Both the position numbers and the translations under genes were made by a program. The notes below the pieces were generated by a model that saw only the letters and a program-made list of their open reading frames with translations, was not told the origin of the DNA and searched no databases. 64,000 nt of DNA from Lacinutrix algicola. Lineage in GTDB: Bacteria; Bacteroidota; Bacteroidia; Flavobacteriales; Flavobacteriaceae. Shown in pieces: positions 16,320 to 24,713 of this stretch (positions within the stretch are counted from its first letter, which is position 1; every line of letters begins with the position of its first letter). Location of the stretch: assembly GCF_001418085.1 (NCBI RefSeq), contig NZ_LIQH01000039.1, positions 62,001 through 126,000 of the forward strand, given 5' to 3'.

Positions 16320-16985
16320 TTAATTTTTCACTAAAAGGTCATTAATTTTTTCATATAGGACGTGAGAGAAATCATTTACAACTATATCTGCTAAACTATA
16401 ATCTTGATTTTTAGAATGAAAACTGTTATAGCCTATACAATAAACACCTGCAGATTTTGCTGCTTTAATTCCATTTGTAGAGTCTTCAATAACCATGCAT
16501 GCTGCTCTAGGAAATCCTGAAAGTTCTGCAGCTTTTTCAAAAATCTCAGGATGTGGTTTAGAAGCTTTTAAATCTGCACCACTAATTTTAGCTTTAAAAT
16601 ATTGATTTAATTCAAAGCGTGTAAATACATTATTAATTGTCTGCATAGACGCAGAAGAGGCGAGTACTAAAGTTAATCCATTATCGTAATAATTCTTTAT
16701 TAAGTCTAAAACACCACTTATAAGCTTTAAGCTTGGATCGCTATGAAATAGACCAGTAAAAATTTTACGTTTGCATTGTACTAATTCTTCAGGATTGTTT
16801 TCCAAGCCAAAAATATTGCAAAGATTTCTACAAACATTAATTGTAGATTGTCCAGTAGTAGATTCATATAATTCATTAGATACTTTAATATTAAAAGCAT
16901 CAAACATTAAAAAATAGGCTTTTTTATGAAGTGGTTCTGTGTCTACAATAACACCGTCCATATCAAATAATATAGCTTTTAACAT
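16320..16985 (-). CDS. HAD-superfamily phosphatase (beta-phosphoglucomutase-like)
   Basis: 221 residues. Motif I is FDMDGVIVDTEPLHKKAY (Asp8 nucleophile and Asp10), motif II LASSAS near residue 109, Lys in ASKPHPEIF near 143, and motif IV IEDSTNGIKAAKSAG near 165. The cap after motif I fits subclass I. Likely substrate is a sugar phosphate or a small phosphorylated metabolite. It stands alone on the minus strand, convergent with the operon to its left. Confidence 0.9.
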   Translation of the reverse strand: MLKAILFDMDGVIVDTEPLHKKAYFLMFDAFNIKVSNELYESTTGQSTINVCRNLCNIFGLENNPEELVQCKRKIFTGLFHSDPSLKLISGVLDLIKNYYDNGLTLVLASSASMQTINNVFTRFELNQYFKAKISGADLKASKPHPEIFEKAAELSGFPRAACMVIEDSTNGIKAAKSAGVYCIGYNSFHSKNQDYSLADIVVNDFSHVLYEKINDLLVKN

Positions 16986-17092
16986 CTTTATTAGTTTTTG
17001 TGCTAAGATAATTATTCAGTACACTTATTAACTAAACATATATTTTTTTCTCTCTTATATTTAGAATATTTTGCAAAAACAATTAAATAAAT

Positions 17093-17869
17093 ATGATTTA
17101 CACACTTGTTTTTATAGTATTAGTGGTTTTTGTATTCTATGCTTTTTCTAAAGCAAAGCCTAAGAAAGTAGAAAAAGTCCCAGACCATTGGCATAATGTA
17201 TTAATTAATAAAGTACTTTTTTACAAGAATCTCTCAATAGGTGACCAAGCAATATTTAGAAAACGAATGTCTCTTTTTTTAAGTGAAATAAATATTGATG
17301 GCGTTAATACTGAAATAGAAGAATTAGATAAAATATTAATTGCTTCTAGCGGAATTATTCCTGTTTTTGGTTTTCCTAATTGGAGTTATAATAACTTAAC
17401 AGGTATAATTGTATACCCAGACAGTTTTAATGAGGATTTACAGTTTTCTGATAAAGATGAAAACAAGAAAATACTAGGAATGGTAGGCACGGGAAGGTTT
17501 GAAAAACAAATGATTTTGTCTAAAAAGGCAATTAGATTAGCTTTTAGTAATAAAACAGACAAACATAATACACCGGTTCATGAGTTTGTACATTTATTAG
17601 ATAAAATGGATGGGCAAACAGATGGTATACCAGAGTTTTTTTTAGGTAAAGAATATATTGAACCTTGGTTAGAATTAATGTATAAAGAAATGGAAGCTAT
17701 TAATAACGATGCTTCAGATATTAGAAAATATGGTGGTACAAGTGAGGCTGAATTTTTCTCTGTAGCTTCCGAGTATTTTTTTGAAAGACCAAAGTTATTT
17801 AAACAAAAGCATCCCGAATTATATAAAATGCTATCCTTATGTTTTCAACAACCTAAAAGTAATCATTAA
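17093..17869 (+). CDS. mtfA: MtfA-like zinc peptidase (M90 family)
   Basis: 258 residues. The zinc motif HEFVH (163-167) is followed by LLDKMDGQTDGIP and, near residue 221, the acidic EFFSVASEYFFE that supplies the third ligand in the family. An N-terminal transmembrane helix (residues 2-17) anchors it. E. coli MtfA binds the Mlc repressor and has aminopeptidase activity; here no ptsG-type neighbour exists, so the target is unknown. Its stop is one base before the end of the convergent kinase gene. Confidence 0.88.
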   Translation: MIYTLVFIVLVVFVFYAFSKAKPKKVEKVPDHWHNVLINKVLFYKNLSIGDQAIFRKRMSLFLSEINIDGVNTEIEELDKILIASSGIIPVFGFPNWSYNNLTGIIVYPDSFNEDLQFSDKDENKKILGMVGTGRFEKQMILSKKAIRLAFSNKTDKHNTPVHEFVHLLDKMDGQTDGIPEFFLGKEYIEPWLELMYKEMEAINNDASDIRKYGGTSEAEFFSVASEYFFERPKLFKQKHPELYKMLSLCFQQPKSNH

Positions 17870-17870
17870 T

Positions 17871-19700
17871 TTAAACAGGAATTGTAAAAAAGAAAGTACT
17901 TCCTACATTAACAGTCGATTCAAACCATATTTTTCCATCATGAGCCTCGACTATTTTCTTACAATGTGCTAAACCTATTCCGGTACCTTGGTATTGATCT
18001 CTAGAGTGTAAACGTTGAAAAATTGAGAAGATTCTTTCTTTATGTTTTTTAGGAATTCCAATACCATTATCTGTTATAGAAAATTCCCAATACTTTACAT
18101 TATTAATAAGTGTTTGTCTAGCTTCAATTTTTATTTTAGGAGTAACATTTGGTTTAGTAAACTTAATCGCATTGCTAATTAAATTTTGAAACAATAAACG
18201 TATTTCTAATTCTGTTCCTTTAACTATTGGTAGGTTAGCAGTTGTAAGTTCTGTTTTTGTTCTGGTAAAAACATTATCTAAATCTGCTCTTAGTATAGTT
18301 ATTAGATTGTTACAATCAATATTTAAAAATACTTTAGACTTTCCTAATTTAGAATAAGAGAGAATGCCTTCAATTAGTTTTTGCATTCTATAACTAGATT
18401 CTTTTACATATTTTAAACTTAAACGCCCGTCTTCGTCAAATTGTTCTCCATAGTCTTCGACTAAAAGATCAATTAAACTAGAAATGGTAATTAACGGCTC
18501 TTTTAAATCATGACTCGCTATATATGCAAATTGCTCAAGTTCATTATTTTTAATTTCTAATTCTTGAGATTGCTTTAATATAGCTGCATTTTTTACTTTT
18601 AGAGTTTGAGATAATTTCGTCTTTATTTTATAGTTTTTATACAGTAAAAAAGCACCAAGCAGTGCAAGTAGTATAATACCAACAAGTAAATAACTAATAC
18701 TGCGTTGTGTATTTATAGTATTATTTTTCCCTTTTAATATTTCTGAATTTTCTCTTATTTCAATTTGTTGTTTCTTAATACTATCGTCTTGGCTAAGTAT
18801 TAGGGCATTGCTAGAATTTATTCTATCCTCTTGATTTTTTAATATTTCTAATTGAGATAAAATAGTTTTTTCGAGTTCTTGCTCTATTTCTATTTTAGAG
18901 TTTAGTTCTTGTTTTTGTAAATTATTTTCTTGAGACAAAAGGTCTAGCCATTTTTTTCTTACGTTAGCAAGATTCTGTACAGTTTCTATAGAGTCTTTTT
19001 GTTCTATTATAGTATTTTTTTGATAAGCTATAGCTTCTTTGTTATTCTCGATTTCTTGCTCTTTGTTTTTTAAATCGGCTTGTTTTTCTGCTGTTAACTT
19101 CTTGTTTTCTTCTAAAGAGGCTTCTGTAGTTTTAAATAGTTTTTTCCATTTTTCTGAAGAACTAATACTGTGTTCATTTAAAGAATTTGCTATTGTAAAA
19201 TTCTCAGCATTTAATAAGTTATTATTTATTTCGTACTCAAAGGTGTTTCCAATATTAACCATATTAATCATTGAAGTCTTATAGCTATAACCTTCACTTA
19301 CTAATAGAATGTTTTTATTAGATATCTTATTCAGAATATAATCGATATCAAAATTAAAAGATTTATTAACGTATAACAACTGAACATTAGACACGTCTTT
19401 TACGCTATTAAATTTAATAATTTTTACTTTCTTGTTGTTAATGTTACGTTTTTGAGAAAGTGCTGCTAAGTCTATAAACGTTCGATCTGGACCTAAAACA
19501 CCAATTTTAAATTCTAAATGGTCGTCTTGGTTTTGCCAAGTTACTTGTTCGGCAAAATTAAATATAAAAATAGCACGTTGTAACCTCTTTACTTGTTGGT
19601 TAGTAGTATTAACTTGAGCGTAGCCAAATAAAGGAAAAAACAGCAATGTTAGAGCTGTTTTTAGTATAAAGAGGTTTATTTTAGATTGCGAGTTATTCAT
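17871..19700 (-). CDS. Sensor histidine kinase with periplasmic YfiR domain
   Basis: 609 residues. A signal peptide (to about residue 28) is followed by a YfiR/DUF4154 domain (about 35-180: VKRLQRAIFIFNFAEQVTWQ, VSNVQLLYVNKS). Then comes a long coiled coil (190-335), one transmembrane helix (337-356), HisKA with His397 in ASHDLKEPLITISSLIDLL, and an ATPase domain (NLISNAIKF, DNGIGIPKKHKE, GTGIGLAHCKKIVEAH). The kinase part is of the type found in phytochrome-like sensors. Its ATG directly abuts the stop of the TonB receptor, so they are one operon with the 22458 regulator. YfiR domains control diguanylate cyclase in Pseudomonas. Confidence 0.92.
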   Translation of the reverse strand: MNNSQSKINLFILKTALTLLFFPLFGYAQVNTTNQQVKRLQRAIFIFNFAEQVTWQNQDDHLEFKIGVLGPDRTFIDLAALSQKRNINNKKVKIIKFNSVKDVSNVQLLYVNKSFNFDIDYILNKISNKNILLVSEGYSYKTSMINMVNIGNTFEYEINNNLLNAENFTIANSLNEHSISSSEKWKKLFKTTEASLEENKKLTAEKQADLKNKEQEIENNKEAIAYQKNTIIEQKDSIETVQNLANVRKKWLDLLSQENNLQKQELNSKIEIEQELEKTILSQLEILKNQEDRINSSNALILSQDDSIKKQQIEIRENSEILKGKNNTINTQRSISYLLVGIILLALLGAFLLYKNYKIKTKLSQTLKVKNAAILKQSQELEIKNNELEQFAYIASHDLKEPLITISSLIDLLVEDYGEQFDEDGRLSLKYVKESSYRMQKLIEGILSYSKLGKSKVFLNIDCNNLITILRADLDNVFTRTKTELTTANLPIVKGTELEIRLLFQNLISNAIKFTKPNVTPKIKIEARQTLINNVKYWEFSITDNGIGIPKKHKERIFSIFQRLHSRDQYQGTGIGLAHCKKIVEAHDGKIWFESTVNVGSTFFFTIPV

Positions 19701-22418
19701 TTATAATTTAATAAGCGCTCGTAAATAGTAATTTGCTCCATTAACGCCAAATTGTTGCACACGTCTACTATAGGTAAAGTTACCATTATCTATGTTAGCA
19801 GAGTGTTTTTGTTTGTCTGGATATACATTAAAAATATTATTACCACCAAGCGTAAACTTTACTTGTTTATTTATATCGTAAGATAGTAGTAAATCCGTTA
19901 CTAGTTTAGCGGTAAATGTTTGATCTCTTGTTTCTATCTTATTTGTTAATGTATTTAATACCCAATTAGCTTGGTCACCATCTGTAGGATGTACAAATTC
20001 CACCTCACCAAAATAAGTGTTATTTAGTTGTACTTTAAAGTCGTTAATTTTATAAGAAAAACTTGTATTCATTTTAAAATTTGGTTGAGAGCTTTCAACT
20101 CTAGCAACTTCTTCTCTATTAAAAAGTACTTCTTCTTGGCCAATTAAAGATTCTGATACTTTTATAGGTCCAACAACCTTTGTTTTTGTAAAGTTAGCTC
20201 CAAAAGAAGCTTTAAACATTCCATTTGCAATAGGTTTTCTGTAATTTATTGCAGCGTCAAAACCATTGGTTTTAGAATCTATGGCGTTTGTTAAAAACTG
20301 TGCAGCACTAACATTAAAAGGTTCTAAAGTGGTTTCGTATCCTTCGGCAAAACGTCCAGATAAAACAATACGATCTTTAATTTTTATGTAATAATAGTCT
20401 AGAGTAAAAGTAAAACTCTCTTTTATTTTACCACTTAATCCTGCACTAAAATGATTTGATAATTCAGGTTTTAATTCACCAATTTTAAAAGCTTCAGATG
20501 CAATAGCACTTTCGTTATTAAAAGTACCAACTTGTACAATTTCACCATTTATAAACTGAGAACTTATATTTTGAAAATAAACTTGATGTAAAGATGGTGC
20601 TCTAAATCCTGTAGCATATCCAGTTCTTAAACTTATATTATCATTAAAAGCATAACGCCCAGATAGTTTATAAATTAATTGTCCACCAAAATCGTTGTAA
20701 GACTCATATCTAGCGGCTGTTTTAACTAAAAGCTTATCTGTAATGTTAGTTTCTAAGTCAACATAGGCAGAAGAATTTGTTCTAAATCTACTTAATTCAT
20801 TTTCTGGTTGTATACCTGGAAATACTTGAGCACCGGGTATTCTTGGTTGTTCGTCTCCGTTTTCATCTATATAAGTAGATTCTCCATTAATGTAAGAAGC
20901 TTCTTCTCCAGCAATAATTTGATAGTTTTCTACTCTAATTTCTGCTCCAAAAGCTACGTTTAAACCTTTTAACCAATCATATTGTCGTGAGATATCAATA
21001 TTAGAAGTACTTTGTTTGTATTGAAATCCTCCAGAATAAAAGGTGTTAGGAGATGCAATACCAAGAGAAGCATTGTTGGAGTTATTAACAGTATAGTCTA
21101 AACTGTTTTTTCCAATAGAATGACTAAAATCTAAATCCCAATTGTTTTTTACACCTTTAAAACCAATAACAATTGCATCATCTTGAATATCTGTTAATAT
21201 TTCAGGAGAAAACCCATTAGGATAGAGTTCTAAAACAACTCTATCTTCATCTTTTGGCAGTCTAAAAAAACCTTTAGATTTTCCTTCTCGATAGTTTCTA
21301 CCAGCATTAAAATAGAAGCGAGCAGTATTAGAAATTGGTAATTCACTATTTAAAAAAACAGATAAATTTTGTGTTTCGGCACTTCCAATTTCCATTATTT
21401 GTTTATTATCGAAACCAGTTGTACTGAAAAAATCATTTTCGGCTATTAGCAACGCATCTTCATCTGCATTGTTAGAATATACAGTTCCATTATAATTACC
21501 CGCTCTATTTACAGCATCTTTCTTTCTATATTCTCCAGTAACATTAATAAAACCTTTGTTTCCAACTTTAAAACCAAAATTAGTTCCCATATAAACAGAT
21601 TTTCCATCACCTTCTGTATTTAAACCGTAACGTGCATCAATTTCTATGGTCTCTATTTGTTCTTTTAAAATAATATTAACAACACCTGCTATAGCATCAG
21701 AACCATATTGAGAAGTTGCACCATCTCTTAAAATTTCAATATGTTGTATTGAAGCTACAGGTATAGCGTTAAAATCTGTACCAACGGTTCCACGTCCTAC
21801 GGTTCCATTAACATTTAGTAAAGCACTATTGTGTCTACGTTTTCCATTAATTAAGACTAGTACTTGGTCGGGACCTAAACCTCTTAAGGTTGCAGGATCA
21901 ATATGATCTGTTCCATCTGCAATGGTTTGGTTTGTAGAATGAAAAGAAGGAACTAAATAATGGAGTAGGTGACTTAATTCTATTTGCGAAGCATTTGTTA
22001 TTTCTTCTGGTGAAATAATATCTACTGCAGCTGTATTTTTTAATAAAGATTGTGGTTGTGCTCTTGTACCTAAAGAGACTGGTTCATCCATAGAGAAACC
22101 TGTTTTTAACTTAAAGTCTTGTAATACTGTTTCTCCTACTTTTACACTTAATGCATTTGCTTTAGTTTCGTACATTACAAAGGACGCAACAACAACGTAA
22201 TCTCCCTCTTCCAAATTAAAAGAATAACTACCATCTAAGTCTGTGGTTGTTTTATAAGTGCTACCTTCAATACTAACAGTCGCTCCTGGTAAAGCACCAT
22301 AATCATCAGTAACTACACCATTAATTGTAGCTCTATCTTGTGCAAAAAGATTAATTAAAGTAAAGAATAGAATAGAAAATAGTAAATACGTTTTTCTAGA
22401 TTGTTTTAAAGGAGTCAC
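19701..22418 (-). CDS. TonB-dependent receptor with CarboxypepD-reg-like domain
   Basis: 905 residues. A signal peptide (to about 26) precedes a carboxypeptidase-regulatory-like domain (28-110: GVVTDDYGALPGATVSIEG), a plug domain (about 120-250: VLVLINGKRRHN, ILRDGATSQYGSDAIAGVVNIILK) and a 22-strand barrel ending in LRALIKL. It imports a ligand across the outer membrane using TonB. It is encoded between a response regulator and a YfiR-domain kinase and there is no SusD partner, so signalling or metal/cofactor uptake are possible. Substrate unknown. Confidence 0.94.
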   Translation of the reverse strand: MTPLKQSRKTYLLFSILFFTLINLFAQDRATINGVVTDDYGALPGATVSIEGSTYKTTTDLDGSYSFNLEEGDYVVVASFVMYETKANALSVKVGETVLQDFKLKTGFSMDEPVSLGTRAQPQSLLKNTAAVDIISPEEITNASQIELSHLLHYLVPSFHSTNQTIADGTDHIDPATLRGLGPDQVLVLINGKRRHNSALLNVNGTVGRGTVGTDFNAIPVASIQHIEILRDGATSQYGSDAIAGVVNIILKEQIETIEIDARYGLNTEGDGKSVYMGTNFGFKVGNKGFINVTGEYRKKDAVNRAGNYNGTVYSNNADEDALLIAENDFFSTTGFDNKQIMEIGSAETQNLSVFLNSELPISNTARFYFNAGRNYREGKSKGFFRLPKDEDRVVLELYPNGFSPEILTDIQDDAIVIGFKGVKNNWDLDFSHSIGKNSLDYTVNNSNNASLGIASPNTFYSGGFQYKQSTSNIDISRQYDWLKGLNVAFGAEIRVENYQIIAGEEASYINGESTYIDENGDEQPRIPGAQVFPGIQPENELSRFRTNSSAYVDLETNITDKLLVKTAARYESYNDFGGQLIYKLSGRYAFNDNISLRTGYATGFRAPSLHQVYFQNISSQFINGEIVQVGTFNNESAIASEAFKIGELKPELSNHFSAGLSGKIKESFTFTLDYYYIKIKDRIVLSGRFAEGYETTLEPFNVSAAQFLTNAIDSKTNGFDAAINYRKPIANGMFKASFGANFTKTKVVGPIKVSESLIGQEEVLFNREEVARVESSQPNFKMNTSFSYKINDFKVQLNNTYFGEVEFVHPTDGDQANWVLNTLTNKIETRDQTFTAKLVTDLLLSYDINKQVKFTLGGNNIFNVYPDKQKHSANIDNGNFTYSRRVQQFGVNGANYYLRALIKL

Positions 22419-22457
22419 AAATGTTAGTTGTTTTAAAAATAAGTAATAATAACTAAA

Positions 22458-22877
22458 TTAATATGTTTCTATAGAAAAGTGATTTTCTATAAGGTTTGAT
22501 AACAAATCAACAGATAGAGGTTTATTTATAAAATCGTCTACAGTAGCATTAGATAAAGATTTTTCATAGTCCTCTTTACTATTAGAAGTGGTAAGTATAA
22601 CTATTTTAATACTTGAAGTAAAAGAGGTATCTAATTTGTTAAACTCTTCAATAAATTCCCAACCATTCATTGCGGGCATATTAATATCTAAAAAAATTAA
22701 ATCTGGTTTTTTGCATAAACCATTTTTAGAATTAATAATGTAATCTAATGCCATTTCTCCATTAGTTACAGTGTTTACTTCTTGAAAGTTATCAAGTTTA
22801 CTAACAACTCTTTTGTTATAAAAGTTTGTAACCTTATCGTCGTCAATTAGTAAAGCACATTTAATAATTTTTGTCAT
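22458..22877 (-). CDS. Single-domain response regulator (Rcp1/CheY-like)
   Basis: 139 residues, receiver only. LIDDDKVTN gives the acidic pocket near residue 10 and Asp64 in FLDINMPAMNGWEF is the phospho-acceptor; the LTTSNS and NKP motifs complete the domain. It has no output domain, so it acts through protein contacts. It lies 39 bases upstream of the TonB receptor and belongs to the receptor-kinase operon. The ATG is only 5 bases behind a TATATTTG box (22882-22889 on the minus strand), so the transcript may be almost leaderless. Confidence 0.9.
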   Translation of the reverse strand: MTKIIKCALLIDDDKVTNFYNKRVVSKLDNFQEVNTVTNGEMALDYIINSKNGLCKKPDLIFLDINMPAMNGWEFIEEFNKLDTSFTSSIKIVILTTSNSKEDYEKSLSNATVDDFINKPLSVDLLSNLIENHFSIETY

Positions 22878-22881
22878 AAAG

Positions 22882-22889
22882 CAAATATA
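22882..22889 (-). promoter_or_regulatory. -7 box of the response regulator - TonB receptor - kinase operon
   Basis: TATATTTG on the minus strand matches TAnnTTTG. The ATG at 22877 is about 5 bases downstream, so the start codon would be at or near the first base of the transcript. No good -33 was seen. Confidence 0.4.
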
Positions 22890-23061
22890 GCAGATATTAT
22901 ATTTTAAGAATTAATTAAGATAAATACAAAATTAATTTTCGGTATAAAACCGTAAAATACGTTTAAGTGGTTTATTTAACAAGTTTTTAAGAGTTATATA
23001 ATTTATTATTAATAATTCTAATAAATTTTGTAATTTGTTTCTCGCGTTAAATATAAAATAT

Positions 23062-23095
23062 TTTGCAAGATAGGGAAGACAAAACCCTAAATTTG
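23062..23095 (+). promoter_or_regulatory. Promoter of the sulfur-cluster Crp gene
   Basis: TTTG at 23062-23065 and TAAATTTG at 23088-23095 are separated by 22 bases, within the reported Flavobacterium spacing. Transcription should start near 23102, just before the ATG at 23113. Confidence 0.55.
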
Positions 23096-23112
23096 CATGA
23101 CTAAAAACAGTT

Positions 23113-23745
23113 ATGTTAAAAACACTTACAGAACAATACGGATATTTATTTGAAGATGATTTACTTCAAGAAATTAACGAAGTCGGTATTTACAAAGAAA
23201 TTGATCCCGGAACCAAACTGATAGAGATAGGAGACTATATTAAGTCTATGCCTTTACTTATTGAAGGTGCTATAAAAATTCTTAGAGAAGACGAAAAAGG
23301 AGATGAATTAATTTTATATTTTATAGAACAAGGTGATACTTGTGCCATGACATTATCTTGTTGTTTAGGTAGTTCAAAAAGTGAAATTAGAGCCATTGCA
23401 GAAACTGATACAAAACTAATAATGATTCCTGTAGAAAAAATGGAATCATGGTTAGGTAAATATAAAACTTGGCAAAAGTTTATTTTACAAAGCTATCACG
23501 ATCGCATGACAGAGTTACTAGAAGCTGTAGATACTATAGCATTTTTAAAAATGGACGAGAGATTGTTTAAATATTTAAAAGATAAGGCAATGGTTAACCA
23601 TAACGAAGTTATTATAGTAACACATCAAGATATCGCAAACGATTTGCATACCTCTAGAGTTGTAATTTCTAGAATTTTAAAAAAGCTTGAAATTAATGGT
23701 AAAATAGAACTTAGTAGAAACAGTATTAAAATTCTAGATTTATAG
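23113..23745 (+). CDS. Crp/Fnr family regulator of the sulfur cluster
   Basis: 210 residues: cyclic-nucleotide-binding-like domain (1-120), dimer helix, and a winged HTH near 168-190 (THQDIANDLHTSRVVISRILKKL). It has a local CAMTLSCCLGSSKSE segment with three Cys (near residues 78-85) that could sense sulfane sulfur or oxidants, which is an inference. The palindrome TGTAACTATTGTTACA at 23750-23765 lies right after its stop and before the exporter gene. It starts the same-strand cluster of sulfur genes and is the obvious candidate regulator. Confidence 0.88.
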   Translation: MLKTLTEQYGYLFEDDLLQEINEVGIYKEIDPGTKLIEIGDYIKSMPLLIEGAIKILREDEKGDELILYFIEQGDTCAMTLSCCLGSSKSEIRAIAETDTKLIMIPVEKMESWLGKYKTWQKFILQSYHDRMTELLEAVDTIAFLKMDERLFKYLKDKAMVNHNEVIIVTHQDIANDLHTSRVVISRILKKLEINGKIELSRNSIKILDL

Positions 23746-23749
23746 TTAG

Positions 23750-23765
23750 TGTAACTATTGTTACA
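23750..23765. promoter_or_regulatory. Crp-type palindromic operator
   Basis: TGTAACTATTGTTACA is a perfect inverted repeat (TGTA-N8-TACA), the spacing used by Crp/NtcA-type proteins. Its centre is about 42 bases before the expected start near 23799, given a TAAATTTA -7 box at 23786-23793. That is class II activator geometry. Confidence 0.6.
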
Positions 23766-23814
23766 ATAAACACTTAAAAGTTAATTAAATTTACTCAATA
23801 ACTTTTCTTAAAAA

Positions 23815-24609
23815 ATGGATTTACAACAAATAGTAACATATTTAGGCGCTTTCTTTATTGGCGGAATATTAGGATTAATTGGAGGCGGAGGTTCTATTCT
23901 TACGGTACCTTTATTAGTATATTTTTTAGGGTTTAATCCAGTTATTGCTACAGCTTATTCTTTATTTGTTGTGGGCTCTTCGTCTTTAGTAGGAGTTATT
24001 CAAAAGCATCAAAAAGGATTAGTAGATTTTAAAACAGGTTTAGCCTTTTGTTTTCCATCATTTCTTGCAGTCTTTATTTCAAGACGTTATTTAGTACCAG
24101 CAATACCTGAAACACTTTTTACTATAGGAGATTTCTCATTGTCTAAAGGAATGGCAATTATGATATTTTTTGCTATAATTATGTTTTTAGCCGCCTTTTC
24201 TATGATTAAATCAAAACAAAGTAAGGCTGTAAGCAATGTTCCTCAGCCTTATTATAAAACCTTTATTCAAGGTGTAATTATTGGTGTTATAACAGGTCTT
24301 ATAGGTGCAGGAGGTGGCTTTTTGTATGTTCCAGCATTAGTACTTTGGGCTGGTTTAGATATGAAAAAAGCAGTTGGAACCTCTTTAATTATTGTAGCTA
24401 TAAACTCTTTAATAGGTTTTTGTGGAGATGTGCAAACCCTAGACGTAGATTGGTTTTTTCTATTAACATTTTCATTATTAACAATAATTGGAATTTTAGT
24501 AGGTGGCTATTTTTCTAAATTTGTTTCTGGGAAAAAATTAAAAAAGAGTTTTGGCTGGTTTGTATTAGCGATGTCAATTTATATAGTTTTAAAGGAGTTA
24601 GTATTATAG
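23815..24609 (+). CDS. TauE/SafE family sulfite/anion exporter
   Basis: 264 residues with about eight transmembrane segments and the duplicated TauE signature: GGILGLIGGGGSILTVPLLV near residue 17 and GVITGLIGAGGGFLYVPALV near 160. The family exports sulfite, sulfoacetate and related anions. It is flanked by a Crp regulator and by a persulfide-dioxygenase/rhodanese fusion, so sulfite export is the likely role. It follows the operator palindrome by 49 bases. Confidence 0.9.
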   Translation: MDLQQIVTYLGAFFIGGILGLIGGGGSILTVPLLVYFLGFNPVIATAYSLFVVGSSSLVGVIQKHQKGLVDFKTGLAFCFPSFLAVFISRRYLVPAIPETLFTIGDFSLSKGMAIMIFFAIIMFLAAFSMIKSKQSKAVSNVPQPYYKTFIQGVIIGVITGLIGAGGGFLYVPALVLWAGLDMKKAVGTSLIIVAINSLIGFCGDVQTLDVDWFFLLTFSLLTIIGILVGGYFSKFVSGKKLKKSFGWFVLAMSIYIVLKELVL

Positions 24610-24618
24610 CTATATTAT

Positions 24619-24648
24619 TTTGGGTTTTTACAAACATTAGTAAATTTG
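24619..24648 (+). promoter_or_regulatory. Promoter of the persulfide dioxygenase operon
   Basis: TTTG at 24619-24622 and TAAATTTG at 24641-24648 with an 18-base spacer give a full Bacteroidota promoter 66 bases before the start. Thus this gene and the YeeE/YedE pair can be expressed apart from the exporter. Confidence 0.6.
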
Positions 24649-24713
24649 AAAAATTAAAAATAAATAGCAACAAAATAAATATAGTTTTTGGTAAAATTTA
24701 AAATAGAATTAAG

